Assembly (NCBI GenBank): GCA_025617375.2
Contig: JAMYGW020000001.1
Location: forward strand, 3,224,001-3,288,000
Length of the DNA: 64,000 bases
Source: Acarospora socialis
Lineage: Eukaryota > Ascomycota > Lecanoromycetes > Acarosporales > Acarosporaceae
Reading direction: 5' to 3'
Part shown: piece after piece, positions 12,681 through 24,900 of the stretch
Layout of the letters: every line of letters starts with the position of its first letter
Numbering within the stretch: position 1 is the first letter of the stretch
Notes under the pieces: generated by a model
The model's database searches: none
What the model saw: only the letters and a program-made list of their open reading frames with translations
What the model was told of the DNA's origin: nothing
Made by a program: the position numbers and the translations under genes

Positions 12681-14129
12681 GATGAATGAATGTGCAGGTC
12701 GAAGTCACTGTTGGAAGTTCGAGAATAACGTTATTGAAAGAAGAAGCAGAGAAGGGCAGATTCAACAATGTAGCGCTGTGGAGACGCAATGCAGATAGCT
12801 GGGGGAACCTTGGCGATCAAAAGAGGAAAAACCTGTTCAGCAGATCAACAGGACTGAGCTCACAGAAGTATAAGGAATATTAAGGTCTACTGGCTGGAAG
12901 AAAAAGCCGAATGCTTGTACGGTACAGAGTACACCAGTGTCTCATGCCCAGTCTAGACAATGCATCTGGCAGATGGCCGATAAACGCCATGTTGGGGCTA
13001 AACAGCGTCGAGGCCTCGAGCTCCATTATTGTACGGAGGTAGGTCCCGATAACATTAAACATCAATGCATTCATCCTGGTTCGAGCTTTGCCTAACGCAT
13101 GAGTAAATTGTAATGTGGGAAGTGACTCCTGCATTGTTTTCGTTAAAGTACTGGGCTCTTTCAATCGCCAAGTAACCAATATTCGCACTGAGTGGCGGCT
13201 ACCTGATACTCGCAAGATCAAGTCATCGTCGATTACAACGACCACGTAACCTGCAAGTAGGAACCAACGCGGTCATCTTGTCCATATCCGTCATTGCTTC
13301 CATGTTGATAGGGCGAACCTCTTGACGAGACGCTCAGCTAGACCCTGTTTAGCCTTATGCTGAGGATAGTTGACCGGGAAATGCCGCATTCACTTCCAAA
13401 TTCATCGACCCCTTTTCTGTTATTCTGTTTAAGAGACTTGGCACCGTCGGAGCGAAGTAATCATGAGTTTCGTATCTGCTGCCCAAGCTCAGCTCACCAC
13501 TAGCACTACACAGAAGTCCAGCCAACATGAGGACATCGCCTAACTTTGCCGGACCCGGCAAGTCTTGGACAAAGGGCTTTTGGAGCCTTATCCGTCCCTT
13601 CATGCTCAGCTGTCTCCCTGTTGCGGAAGGCTGAGCCTCAATTATTCTTGTGGCTTTTTCAGACCGTGCTGAACAACACTAAGAAAGACGCCAGGATATC
13701 ACCTTTTGAAAGAGACACTTTACTGTCACCTCTTATCGGTTCTAAAACTCGTGACATTGTCTATGCTTGGCATCACAATCACAGCCCATTCTGTCATATG
13801 GCTATCTTTTGGGCAGACTTAGCACCGTGGGAGCAAACCGGTTGCATCAGCTTCCTCCTGCCCTTCATACTCGTACTCCGCTGTTTCCTTACGCTGAGAT
13901 GTTCAGCCTCAATGGTCATCTGGTTTTTACTGGTCCTCCATGTATGCTCGGGCAGACGTGGCCCTGTTCAGATAATTGGCTTCGAAAACTTCTCTCCCCC
14001 ACGTTCCTAGCTGTTTACTTGTACTAACATGCCGAGCTTTATTTGCCATATTGTCTCATATCAAACGCCCCTCTACTCTCACTTTGGATAGGGATATCCC
14101 TTTTGCAGTCTTCACCATATCCAACTGCA
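12681..14129. promoter_or_regulatory. Divergent intergenic region, GT2 / UDP-Glc dehydrogenase
   Basis: 1.45 kb between two genes that start in opposite directions, so it should contain both promoters. Open frames here have no recognisable similarity. Two related short blocks occur at about 13435 and 13818 (GACTTGGCACCGTCGGAGC and GACTTAGCACCGTGGGAGC), suggesting an internal duplication. I cannot identify specific binding sites. Confidence 0.4.
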
Positions 14130-16188
14130 ATGGCAGGTCTTGAGCAACCGACGAATGGGAATTCTCTTGAGCGAATAAGAAATATATGCTGTGTGGGAGC
14201 TGGCTACGTCGGTATGATAATCTCTCCTATCTGCTTCAATTCAGAGAGTAGACGTAGCCCCTGCAATACTCCACGAAGAGACATTGGCGACGAAGTTATG
14301 TTGACTGCCGGCATCTGCTTACAAGTTTCTTTCTCTTCAGGAGGACCAACGGCAGCAGTCATCGCTTTTCAAAACCCCGATATCTGCGTTACCGTCGTAG
14401 ATCTTAGTGCAGACCGAATCCAAAAGTGGCGAACAAAACATCTTCCAATCCACGAACCAGGCCTTAGTGATATTGTTCGTGTCGCTCGTGATGGTTCCAA
14501 AGCCACCACAATTACCGTCAGAATTGGCTCAACCACAACCATCAAGCTGCCCGCGCGCCAACAGAACCTCTTCTTCACGACTGATGTCTCCAAATCCATC
14601 GCAGAGGCAGAGTTGATATTCCTTAGCGTTAACACACCTACCAAGTTGTCCGGTATTGGCGCTGGATCTGCGACAGATATGTTCGCTCTAGACTCTGCAA
14701 CCCGAACGATAGCAGAAGCTGCGAAGCCGGGTGCTATCATCGTGGAGAAGAGTACCGTTCCTTCCAGAACTGCGAGTTGGATTCATGATGTTGTAAGTTA
14801 TACTATTTCGTCTTGACGAATGATGTACCTTGACACAAGTCCAAAGGGTACTCCATTGACTTGGCTGACACGTGAAATGTCAACTATAGCTTCAGATCCA
14901 CCGACCAGGCATATCTTTCGAAATCCTCTCAAATCCTGAGTTCTTAGCCGAAGGAAGTGCTATCAAAGATTTGTTGGATCCAGACCGTGTTTTGATTGGT
15001 TCCGCGCAAACACCAAGTGGTAGAAGAGCAGCGACTGCCCTTAAGAATATCTATGCAACATGGATAGATCCTGCTAAAATAATACTGGTAAATCTGTGGT
15101 CATCCGAGCTTACAAAGCTTGCTGCCAACGCCATGCTCGCGCAGAGAATCAGCAGCATCAACTCTATCAGTGCCGTGTGCGAGCGTACTGGTGCCGACAT
15201 CGATCAAGTTGCGTACGCCATTGGTCTTGACTCCCGCCTGGGTCCCAAGTTCTTGAAAGCCGGTCTCGGCTTCGGTGGATCCTGCTTCAAGAAGGATATC
15301 TTGAGCCTGATATACCTGTCTTCTTCGCTGAACCTTCCAGAAGTGGCCGATTATTGGCAGCAAGTTCTGATCATGAATGAGTTTCAACGAACCCGCTTCG
15401 TCCACCGAGTTGTAGCGAACTTGCACGGAACTTTGCTAGGGAAGAAAATTGCCCTCCTCGGATATGCGTTCAAGAACAACACAAGCGACACTCGAGAATC
15501 TCCTGCCATTGATGTGGTCAAGCTGCTCCTGGCTGACAGGCCCAGCGAGATCGCCATCTTTGACCCGCGTTGTAACCCCGCAGATATTAAGGACGAGCTA
15601 GAGCGCCTGTTTTCCATTATCGGTGTCCACCTGCTCAAACCGAAGGGTCCCATTGAAGTCTACAATAACGCCTACGACGCTTGCGTGGACGCGAGTGCCG
15701 CGTTGATCTTGACCGAGTGGCGTCAATTTAGCTATCCACATCCTGATGCACAAGAGTCTGCATTTTCCCGAAACGGCAGTCAAAAGTCGAACGGAATTTC
15801 TCGTCCCGGCTTCAGAAGAGCTCTCTCTGAATTCGACATTGTCGAAATTAGGCAGCATATGACAGCTGATCATGCGCGTCTATGCGAGAACGGGAGGGCC
15901 CAGAAGTCTGCCGAAACGGATCCACTGAAACGCTATATTGAGGAGCCAGCCTGTGCGGATAACTGCGTTGATTGTGCCAGGGGCCTCGAAGAGGAGAAGA
16001 AGGCAAGCGAAGATGTCGATTGGGCTCGAATCTCAAGGCACATGCAGAAGCCCAAGTGGGTGTTTGATGGCCGTGGCTTGGTAGACGTGGAAGGGATGGA
16101 AAAGCTCGGCTTTCGGGTAGAAGGTATTGGGAAAGTTGGTTCAAGGTCAAGGCTCAATGGTATGTGCTGCCCCCGTGCCACTGGTTGA
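14130..16188 (+). CDS. UDP-glucose 6-dehydrogenase
   Basis: Oxidises UDP-glucose to UDP-glucuronate with two NAD+ in the cytosol. Exons: 14130-14211, 14341-14792 and 14890-16188, about 610 aa. The Rossmann motif GAGYVGGPT is created by the first intron junction. The central domain has the catalytic cysteine in GFGGSCFKKD and the conserved SSELTKLAANAMLAQ and NPEFLAEGSA motifs. The C-terminal NAD-binding domain shows LLGYAFKNNTSDTRESPA and LILTEWRQF. It is longer than bacterial or animal enzymes because of a C-terminal extension with a cysteine cluster (ACADNCVDC near residues 532-540) and WVFDGRGLVD. The frame stops at 16186-16188, but a GTATGT donor at 16160 and AG acceptors near 16206 leave open a few alternative last residues. 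Divergent to the GT2 gene and upstream of the GH12 gene. Confidence 0.9.
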
Positions 16189-16720
16189 GGGCACCTCACT
16201 AATCAGAGAGATAGGATTCGATGCTTGAGCACATGGGCTATCTTTTCTCCAGACGGCGAGCATGTTGTTAGAAGGCGTAGAAATTCAAGCTCACTGCAGT
16301 TGCTACGTGAGTGTCGTTACATCCAAAGCCCTAATTGACCACGTAATCACTATTTCAAACTTTTCACGGTGTGGTATCTGGGATTGAATTTACACACCTT
16401 GATAGATTGAGATACTGGTTGAGAGTCTCGTGTCAACGCCGTTGTCCATAAATAAATTTTAGATACATAGACAATTGTGATACCATTGAAAGGCTTTTAA
16501 CATAGGGTGATAAGGGACTGAACGCGTAGGACCATGAACAACACGACTGCGCCTCCACCATATAGCAGCTGAATGAGACAGCCTTGCCATGTACCAGGCT
16601 TGCTTTTAATTGGTCATGGCGACATGGACAACTTACAGAAATGAGGCGCAACGTCCAACTCCCCGTCCTTTCTCACAATCCAGTTCAACCTCAACAGCTT
16701 TTTTGCAGTGAACTCACATC
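16189..16720. other. Spacer between UDP-Glc dehydrogenase and GH12
   Basis: About 530 bp between two co-oriented genes, expected to hold the dehydrogenase 3' UTR and the GH12 promoter. No gene, repeat or RNA is recognisable. Confidence 0.4.
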
Positions 16721-17981
16721 ATGCACTGGGAAGTAGTCCCGGTTACGGCGCTGATCCTATTACCTCTCATCCCAGCAACAGCCTCACAAGTGATTTGCGG
16801 CCGATATGAGAGCTACACTCTGCCTTCGGGCGAATACACTTGCACGTCTCCTTCGACGAGTCCTTCACGTCCCCTTAGAATTCAATCTAACTGCGACCGT
16901 AGACAGTACCAATGCATGGGGCGATGACAAGTCCGGCTTCCAATGCGTTTCCGCACAGGATGCCACAGCCTTCAACGCAACCTGGCGCTGGGCCTCCGAG
17001 CCGGACTTTGTGCACTCCTACCCCAACATAGCCCTTAGCACGCCGCTTCTACCGCTCCGCCTCAACAATCTATCTTCTCTGACGGTGAAAGCAAGTTGGT
17101 CTATGGGCCCCACCCCCGCCGCGCCGCCCTCTCCTCCTGTCTTTCTCGACGTTCCCGGGCTTGCCTCCATCGAGACGAAAGCGAATGTTGCACTCGACAT
17201 CTTCCTCGACGCCGATCCCATCAAAGCACAGAGCACGACGCGCGCTGCGTACGAGATCATGATCTGGTTCGGTACCGTGGGTGGTTCGTTGCCGATCGGA
17301 GCCAAGAGTGGGACCCAGAATCAGGGGCAGCGTAAAGTGAAAGGGACCAAGTAGTGAGTTCGCTCCCCATTTTTGATCACTTTTTACTTTATACAGATCT
17401 CCATCATGGTTCGACACTTGCAAACTCACTTTTTAATCTCGTCTCTTTGTCTTTGTTCTTGCTTTCGCCTGCACCCCAACACCCCCACACCAAACAAAAC
17501 AAAGATTCAATTCATAAAATTGCTTACAACAACACTGTTTTTCACTCTCTCTACTTGTAATTGTATATACACATCTCCTTTCCCCTAACTTACCCTCGCC
17601 CGCAGCACCCTCACCACCGGACCCAATCAATCCGCTCAAACCGTCTTTTCCTGGCTCGCCGCCACCAACCTAACCCTCACCACCCCGACCGACTTTGAGC
17701 CTCTCGTCACCTACCTCTGGCAAAATAATTTCCTCCCTTCCAACGACATCTACCTCGGCACCATCCAATTCGGCAGCGAGACCTTCCACAGTACCGCCAA
17801 TGTAAGTTTTGTCGTGGAGGATGGATTTGAGCTGGTGGTTAGGGCAGGACAAAAGGCGCAGGGCTGGAACAGGGGTTGGGTTGCGCTTGCTGTGTTGTTT
17901 GTTGTGCTGGGTGTGCTTGGCGGGCTGCTGTGGTGGTTCAGGAGGAAGGTAGTTGGGTGGATAGGGAGATATAGAAAGTGA
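16721..17981 (+). CDS. GH12 beta-glucanase with C-terminal membrane anchor
   Basis: Glycoside hydrolase family 12 enzyme; the family cleaves beta-1,4-glucan, xyloglucan or mixed-linkage glucan. Exons: 16721-16845, 16907-17353 and 17606-17981, giving 315 aa. The N-terminus is a clear signal peptide (MHWEVVPVTALILLPL...), followed by CGRYESYTLPSGEYTC. The first intron joins this to TNAWGDDKSGFQC, the family's NxWG...CQ region. The nucleophile Glu is in YEIMIWFGTVGG. The second intron is long (252 bp) and leads to the C-terminal half, where the acid/base Glu sits in FGSETFHS. Unlike secreted GH12 enzymes it ends with one strong membrane helix (WVALAVLFVVLGVLGG) and a basic tail (RRKVVGWIGRYRK), so it should be tethered with its catalytic domain outside. 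The last exon has no ATG. It lies next to GT2 and UDP-Glc dehydrogenase. Confidence 0.85.
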
Positions 17982-18917
17982 TAGAAAAATTATGTGTGGG
18001 TGTGGGTGTGGGTGTGGGTGTGGGGCTACTTGATATTGTTTAGGGCTGCATGACATTTTGTTTGCAGTGCAGTTCTGCAGTCAGATTTAGAGAGTGGTAG
18101 GGTGGCTGCCGGGCCAGAAGCAAGTGTCTGTCCAAAAGGCTCTGCTACTTGGTTTGCAATTTATGCAGTCTTCATCTTCAGGTTGCGCTTCAAGTGTGCT
18201 GAACAGCAGGAAGAGCTGATGTGAGAGAGATTAGAGATGCAATGAAAGATCTCGAGACTAGGCAGACGAGGTTAGAGCATGATATGACTATTACTGGGAA
18301 GATTTCTCAAGGACTGCGGTAGGAACAAGTGAGGTCTGGATGAGGAGGTCTTCCTTTGCTTCGAAACGTATATATACCCTTAGATGTAAGCACTTCGTGC
18401 TACCTGTTATTACAGATGAGAATATCTCCAACTCAGAGACACATTCACCTGAACACAAAGTATCAGAGGCGTGAGAGTTCAAGGGATTGTAGATTGGTCC
18501 ACTAGACTCCAACATAGATGGCCTGTTATGATAAGACACAGCAGGGTGTTTTTACTGCCGTGCACACAAGACATCTGACAGCTGATGCTACCGTGATCAT
18601 GACAGTATTGATTACAGCCCTAATAAGCATAGTACTGGATACCTTAAAACAGACTGCTATTCAAGGGAGCGGACACAAACCCAGTCTGAGAGGTATCTGA
18701 AGCTCCACCTCGACGCCGGACCTGGGTCATATCCTAACAACCAGAGAAATCAAATACAGAATAGCCAGCCAGGATACCCAGGCATCCAACAGCAAAAAAA
18801 ATAAGCATACACCCCGTCTTGTGCCGTCGTGCCCATGGTCATACATTCATACAGCCTCCGCGTCGATGACTCGTGAAACAACGCCTCATGCGGATTACTC
18901 AACCACCCTCGCACCTA
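17982..18917. other. Spacer with short TGTGGG tandem repeat and decayed DNA
   Basis: A TGTGGG hexamer is repeated about five times at 17993-18025, just after the GH12 stop. From about 18150 to 18700 the sequence is AT-richer with few CpGs and no open gene; it may be an old mobile-element remnant. The right part should be the 3' UTR of the leftward membrane-protein gene. Confidence 0.4.
17993..18025. repeat. TGTGGG hexanucleotide microsatellite
   Basis: Five consecutive TGTGGG units directly downstream of the GH12 stop codon. A simple repeat without other structure; the unit is not the TTAGGG telomere repeat. Confidence 0.85.
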
Positions 18918-20087
18918 TCACCTCCCTAATATAGCGTTATAGATGCTCATCAAAGACCCGATGCCCGCTCCAATCATCATCCCAAGGTACCCGCCTGGTA
19001 CGGACCCGTTCACCTTCGCCACACTCTCCCGGCCGACCAAGCCGCCGAAACCGACACCTTGTGAGTATACCAGCCAAGTGACGAGCGCCTTGGCAACATT
19101 GAAGGTCAACGGATCGATTTCCGATGCCTCCGAGCGACGGGCGCGGTTCCCGTGAGCATGCTTCGCCTTTAAGGTCAGGTTGAAGAAGTATGCACACGCC
19201 AGCGGCAACAGAAGGCTCGTAAAGAGCCAAAGGGAGAAGGGTGACCAAAACGCGCTCGTCAAGAGTAGAAATAGGTCAGGGATCATGATCGGTAGGTCCG
19301 AGGTGCCGAGGGCGCGGTTGGCTGGGATCGTGAAGGCGTAGCGCATCGGCAAGACTTCGGATCGCAAACCGAAGGCCTCAATGGCCAGCGCCAAGAATTC
19401 AATGCTGGCGACTGTGCTGAGGTAATCGCGCGCGGACTCGGCATACTCGATTATGTTGGCCCTGTCCCAGGCCTTGTTCACGCTGGTGCGCAATTGTTCA
19501 GTCTGTCGATCAATCGCGTCCGCGACCACCGTCGGCGATGGGGGCAGAGGCATGTTGGACGGGAATCCAAGGCTTGATCGTGGCGTGCGGCTGTATAGCG
19601 CAGTCTTACTGGGATCACTTTCTGACTCGTCACTGTCGAAGGCGCGTGTCAGATGCTGTTGCTGTTGCACAGGGAACACTGGTAGTCAGGGACGCGCTTG
19701 CGGCGTACTTACGTCGGTTCCATCTCCTCTAGGGCGCGTGTCGCGCGCCTTGCTCGAGGTTTCCTGGCTTCCACTGCGGGTGGCGGAATCGTGATGACTT
19801 CTCTCTTGACCGGGGACAGTCTGGGGGCTATGCGCGTGTAGAACGGCATCAGGTCGGGGTCTTTGGCAAGCCGCGTCTGGTTGGCGCGAATATGCTGGTC
19901 CAGCGCAAGTTCCAGATCCGTCTTCTTGAAGTTCTCATAACTAGGATCGCGATTGTTAGCACTCATTCTGGAGGTGTGCTCCCGAGTACGGGAGGATTGG
20001 GTCTTACTTCCTGAGGCCGACTTTATCGGCGAGCGTCAACAGCTCGCTCTTGCGCTGCTTCTGCAGCCACGATGCGGCGCCAGACAT
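18918..20087 (-). CDS. Multi-pass membrane protein with SAP-like N-terminus
   Basis: Fungal protein whose family name I do not know. Exons: 20087-20008, 19940-19713 and 19632-18918, giving 340 aa. The start MSGAASWLQKQRKSELLTLA plus the joined exon (ADKVGLRNYENFKKTDLELAL) resembles a SAP-type helix-extension-helix (KSEL..LA...GL....KK.DLE.AL), a fold that usually binds DNA or chromatin. A basic linker (ARKPRARRATRAL) and an acidic serine patch (DESESDPS) follow. The C-terminal half has hydrophobic segments (IMIPDLFLLLTSAFW, LWLFTSLLLPLACAYFFNL, YLGMMIGAGIGSLMSIY). A SAP motif followed by membrane helices would suit an inner nuclear membrane or ER protein that contacts chromatin; that role is inference. 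Both introns have strong GTAAG donors and keep frame. Confidence 0.75.
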
Positions 20088-20723
20088 TTCGATTGCTGGT
20101 CACTTGTTATCGCGTAGACTTTGCGATACTGACGGACGTGATTTGGAAATGTGGGTTCCTTTGCGGAGTTGGATGGAGAGGAAGGTCTGGTTGTGGTGGG
20201 TTGTTTACTTTGTTGTGATGAATGGTCAGTAGTTTGGCGCGCATTGCCTCGAAGGGGAGGTTGGCGCTAAACCGTATAAAGTTAGAGTCAGTTACAGCAG
20301 CCCTGACATACCTACTACCTAAGAAAGTACGAAGTACTGCTAGGATATTGTCTTCCACAATTGAATGAGAAGACCTACCTGGGTACGAAATCACAATATT
20401 AGTTTGGTAAAACAGCTACCTTATGATTGATTCTGTCGTAGTCATGACGCAGACAATGGTGGTCATAACGGTGCGGATATGGTACGCTTGCCTTCAAGTA
20501 TGAAGTAAGCACACCAGCATGTGACAAGGCACTATTATAACCATCACGGAGCACGAAGTTCAGCAAATCTGACAGAGAAGCGAATGTTCCTCAAATAAAG
20601 CCCACAATATCTCTTTGACGAGGATGCCTTCAGCCAGCTAGGCAGCTCGCTGTTGGCTATTCAACAGTCCTAGGGCACCGAAAAAGAAGCGTCGAAAAAC
20701 CTCGTGCTGTGGTGAAGGATATA
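20088..20723. other. Spacer up to the transposon island
   Basis: About 640 bp, normal in base composition, ending exactly at the TA target site of the Tc1/mariner element. It should contain the promoter of the membrane-protein gene. No gene is recognisable. Confidence 0.4.
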
Positions 20724-20770
20724 CGAAGGCGATTGACAAATTTCTTCGCCACCCCACCAATTTAGCGAGT
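20724..20770 (+). repeat. Left terminal inverted repeat, Tc1/mariner
   Basis: 47 bp, from CGAAGGCG to TTTAGCGAGT, identical in reverse complement to the right repeat. It is preceded by the target dinucleotide TA at 20722-20723. Confidence 0.95.
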
Positions 20771-21617
20771 ATCATGAAATGCAGTAGTCACACAACAAAT
20801 ATATATATATTCAATACTCTGTAGCTAATCCACGTCATTTCACACACTGAATCAGATGCTGAGACATCTGTTCAATGTATTTCATTCACTCATGAGGCTG
20901 TAGCTTGTCCCATTTCTTCAAAACAGCCTGAATTAAGTCCTCCTTCCTAGTAAATAAACACTGTTTCAATTGAGACTTTATAATTCTTCACACATTTTCA
21001 ATTGAATTGAAATCAGATGAGAATGAAGAAGCATGAAAGACATTGATATTCAGCTCCTTCTTAGTCCTGATCATTATGTTGTTGTTGTTCATAAGGTCAT
21101 GGGCTTGATTCTCATTCTCATACATAATAAGGTCTGTAAATTCTTGATGATGATGTTTCTCAAAGAAAATCAACATCACAGACCTCAATACCTGATCTGT
21201 GTAGTCCACCTGAGCAAATTCTCCCTTCTTTCCATGCCCCTTTCCTAATATAATAAGGGGGCTTTTTCAGTTGTGTTCTACAGCCCCCCAAGCTGTAAAG
21301 ATTGATCACTCAGAATGATAGAAATTCTGACTGCAGTCTTGATGCTGTCACCCCTTCTTAGTATGTGTGACATACTTTGTAGCCTGAACCCCAGTCATAA
21401 ATCCTACTTCATTCAAAAAGATTCAATTGCTTCATTTGAGGCCCATCCAATCCTTATGCTCAACGACAAATTTGAGTCATTTTTGATGCAAGAACTCCAA
21501 AATGAATGAATGTTGACATGTCTTGCACTTGTAGTATCCTACAGAGTGCATTGCTCATTCAATTGTCTGTTCAGAGCAGTTCACCCCACACACAGCAGTC
21601 AATTGCATTCAGCTGAG

Positions 21618-21969
21618 TGTAACATCCTAACCTGAGATTTCTTGGGTATGTAGAACTAAGAGTTTGTGCTTGTTGATATAATGACTGATCTGAAACAATT
21701 CTGGTCTTTAACTCTTAGATTGTTACTTAAGTTGAACATGATCATTTTCATAAGAGAAACAATTCTACTATATAGTGAGCTTGCTTGTTGACCTTGTCAT
21801 CAAGTTCATCAAGACAGTTCATTCATGCAACTCATCAAGCTTGCTCATCAAGCTCATCATCAAGCACATCAAGATGTCACATGACTGTTGCCTAAACATC
21901 TTCTGAATGTACACTTCTTCACATATACACATCAGTCTGCTCTAAGCTCATTCTGACTTGATCATAACA
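21618..21969 (-). repeat. Left LTR (3' LTR of the minus-strand element)
   Basis: 352 bp with TG...CA ends, collinear over its whole length with 27485-27836. Differences from the other LTR are mainly transitions. Confidence 0.93.
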
Positions 21970-24900
21970 TTATTCTTTTCTTCTCAGGCACTAATTCTCT
22001 AGAGTCTATATAAGTGAGAATATTCACATTGTTCATTGTCAGCAACAATGCTTTCTAAAAATTCAAATCATCTAAGAATCACAAAGAAAATTCAGATTGA
22101 TGATGTGCTTGTCTTGTTTTCTTGTGACTATTGTGTTCATTGCAGCATTGATTGTTTTGTAATGAAATCTTAATCAAAATGTGATAAATGTACTTGCTGT
22201 AATTATTCATGTGTCAATGTATTGTGAGAGTCTCTCAATAGAACTTGTCTTTCACTTCAAAAGAAAATAAGTAAAGCAAACAGCAAATTAGCAATCAAGC
22301 ACACTGAGCTTGCTGCACTTTTCTCAAAAGTCATATGTCTTCAGAAAACATTAAATCAAATGAATCATCATGCTTCACAGAAGACTGACTGTCTTGCTGC
22401 TGAACTTGATAGTGATAATGATGAGACTGAGAATGAAGATTCTCAAACAATGTCACAAATTGTTGACTCAATGTTGTCATTCTTCTGAGCTAATATCAAC
22501 TTTTTTTCTCAAAACATTGAAGTGTTCTCACACAGTTCTTGAGATTCTTTCTGGGTTTTCAGATATTTTCTGAGATATTGTAATTTTTTCATTTCATGAG
22601 ATAGTGAACTTTCTCACTAATCATTCTCTTCTCTAAAATATTCTCAACTTTATATTCTTCATTGAGTTCAACAGACATTTTGATGATTTGAAGTGATATG
22701 AACTGATCACAGTGCTGTAACATGAATGCATGAAATACTGAATGTATTCTCATTTCTTTGAGTAAATTTAGTTCATAACTTAATTCTTTGATGTTCTGTA
22801 TGATCTTGAATGATTTAATGCTTTTGTTTTCTAACTTCTTGTTTCTTTCTTTAGTTCTTATATTGTTTGTTCTCAAATATATCTTTTTTTCTTTCTCAAA
22901 TAATCTTGTCTCTATCATTTGTTTCATCTGCTGTTCAATTCATTTCATTAGATCTTGATGCAGTTTCTTCATCTGAGCAACATTCAAAATCACTTTTTGA
23001 CTCTGTGATTCATGTTCTTTAGAATCTTGTCATATCTTTGAGTTGTAATCATAATTCATATAGAAAGATGTTTCTTCTGTGATCTCATTCTTTGCATTGT
23101 TGTATGCAAATTGTGTCATTGACAACAGTTATACTCAGTTGTCTTGACTCTTGTTGACATAGTGTCTCAAGTATGTTTCTATTGTCTGATTCATTCATTT
23201 ACTTTGCTCATTCATCTGTAAGTGATATGTCATTAACATCTTATGCTTTATTCTGAGTTCTGCTGTGAGCATTTCTCAAAATTTGTTTGTAAACAGTTTG
23301 TTTCTGTCAGTGATAAATTCTTTTGATAATTCATGATTGTTAATCAATTCTCTCAGTATTGTGTATGTCAATATTGATGCTGTCACAGTTTCTTTGAATG
23401 AAATGAACATTGTATACTTGATCAATCTGTTCACTATAATCAATATACTGTTGAATCTCATTTCTCATGCTGAATTCTTTGACAATAATAGTTTCATAAT
23501 GAAGTTCATGATAACTGACTTTCATGATGCATTCAGTGTGTTCAGTTGTGTTACTTCATCATATCACTTATCTCAGTTAATCTTGTTTCTTTGACATGAA
23601 TTGCACAGAGCAATCATCTTGATGATTTAATTTTTAAAATTGTTAACATTGTGTCTTCTTCACACTAGATCTTCTGTGCATTTAACTTCTAGATGTTCTT
23701 TGATTTTTCTGTAGTGACACATCTTAATGAGTTCTTTGTTTGTTAAGAAAGCTTGCTTCATCTTGTATGTTGCTGCTAAGCTCTTTGTGAGAATTTTTCT
23801 GTTGTCTTTGCTCAGAATTCTGACATGTATTGTTTGTACATCTTTATGATTGAGTCATTTACTCAAGACATTCACTTCATCATTCTCATTACTTTTCTTG
23901 TAATGAATCTGAAATTCATAGTCTGTCAACTGCTCTGTTCAACAAATCTGTCATTGATTGAGTTGCTTTGTTGTTGCAAAGTTTCTCAAATTCTTGTGAT
24001 CTGTATAGATCTGAATTGACTTGCTTGTTTTTGTGAAATAAGATCTTCAGTTTTGCAGTGTCTTCACTATTGCAAGAAGTTTCTTGTCATGAATCTCATA
24101 TCTTTTCTTGAATTCTGATAGTTTTCTAAATCAGTATGCTATGAATCTCTGCTGCTCATTCTCAATCTGATATAAGCATGCTTTTACTGCAAAATCTGAA
24201 GTGTTGATTTTCAGTATCTTCTTGCATGTTGAATTGAATATTCTCAGATGTGCTGTTTCACTAAAACTTTTCTTTAATATGTGAAATGCATTCTTCTGCT
24301 CTCTATCTCAATGCTATTCTTTGCTTTTGTGTGTCAAATGTGTTAATGATTTTGCTATTCTTGTGTAGTTTGATACAAACTTTCAATAATAGTTTGTCAA
24401 TTCTAGAAAGACTTGTACTTTCTTGATTCTTTTCAGTGTTGATCAGTTTCTGACTGCTTTTGTCTTCTTTGAATTCTTCTTGATTTGTTCAGATTGAATT
24501 ACATAGTCTAGAAACTTGATTTTCTTGATCTTAAATCTGTTTTTTGATCTTTTCATGTACAGAACTCTCTTGTTGAGTTTTGTCAATATCTTTTGCATGT
24601 GCTTGCAATGCTCTTCAAGATCTTCTGAATATATCAGGATGTTGTTGAGATACATGATCACAAAATCATTGAGATATTTTCTCAACATGTTGTTGATCAG
24701 TCTTTGAAAGATGACTGAGACATTCTTCAATTCAAATGACATGATAATATATTCATAATGTTCATATCTTGTTCAGAATGCTGTCTTTCATTCTTCATCT
24801 TCTTTCATTTTAACTTGATAATAGGTGTTCTTAAGATCTAAGTTCATAAATTACTTAGTCTTGTCTAATTGATCTTGCAACTCTTTTATCAGTGATAAAA

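Noticed and set aside
17993-18025. TGTGGG repeats as a possible interstitial telomere
   Set aside because: The unit does not match TTAGGG, and the flanks are ordinary; a plain microsatellite explains it.
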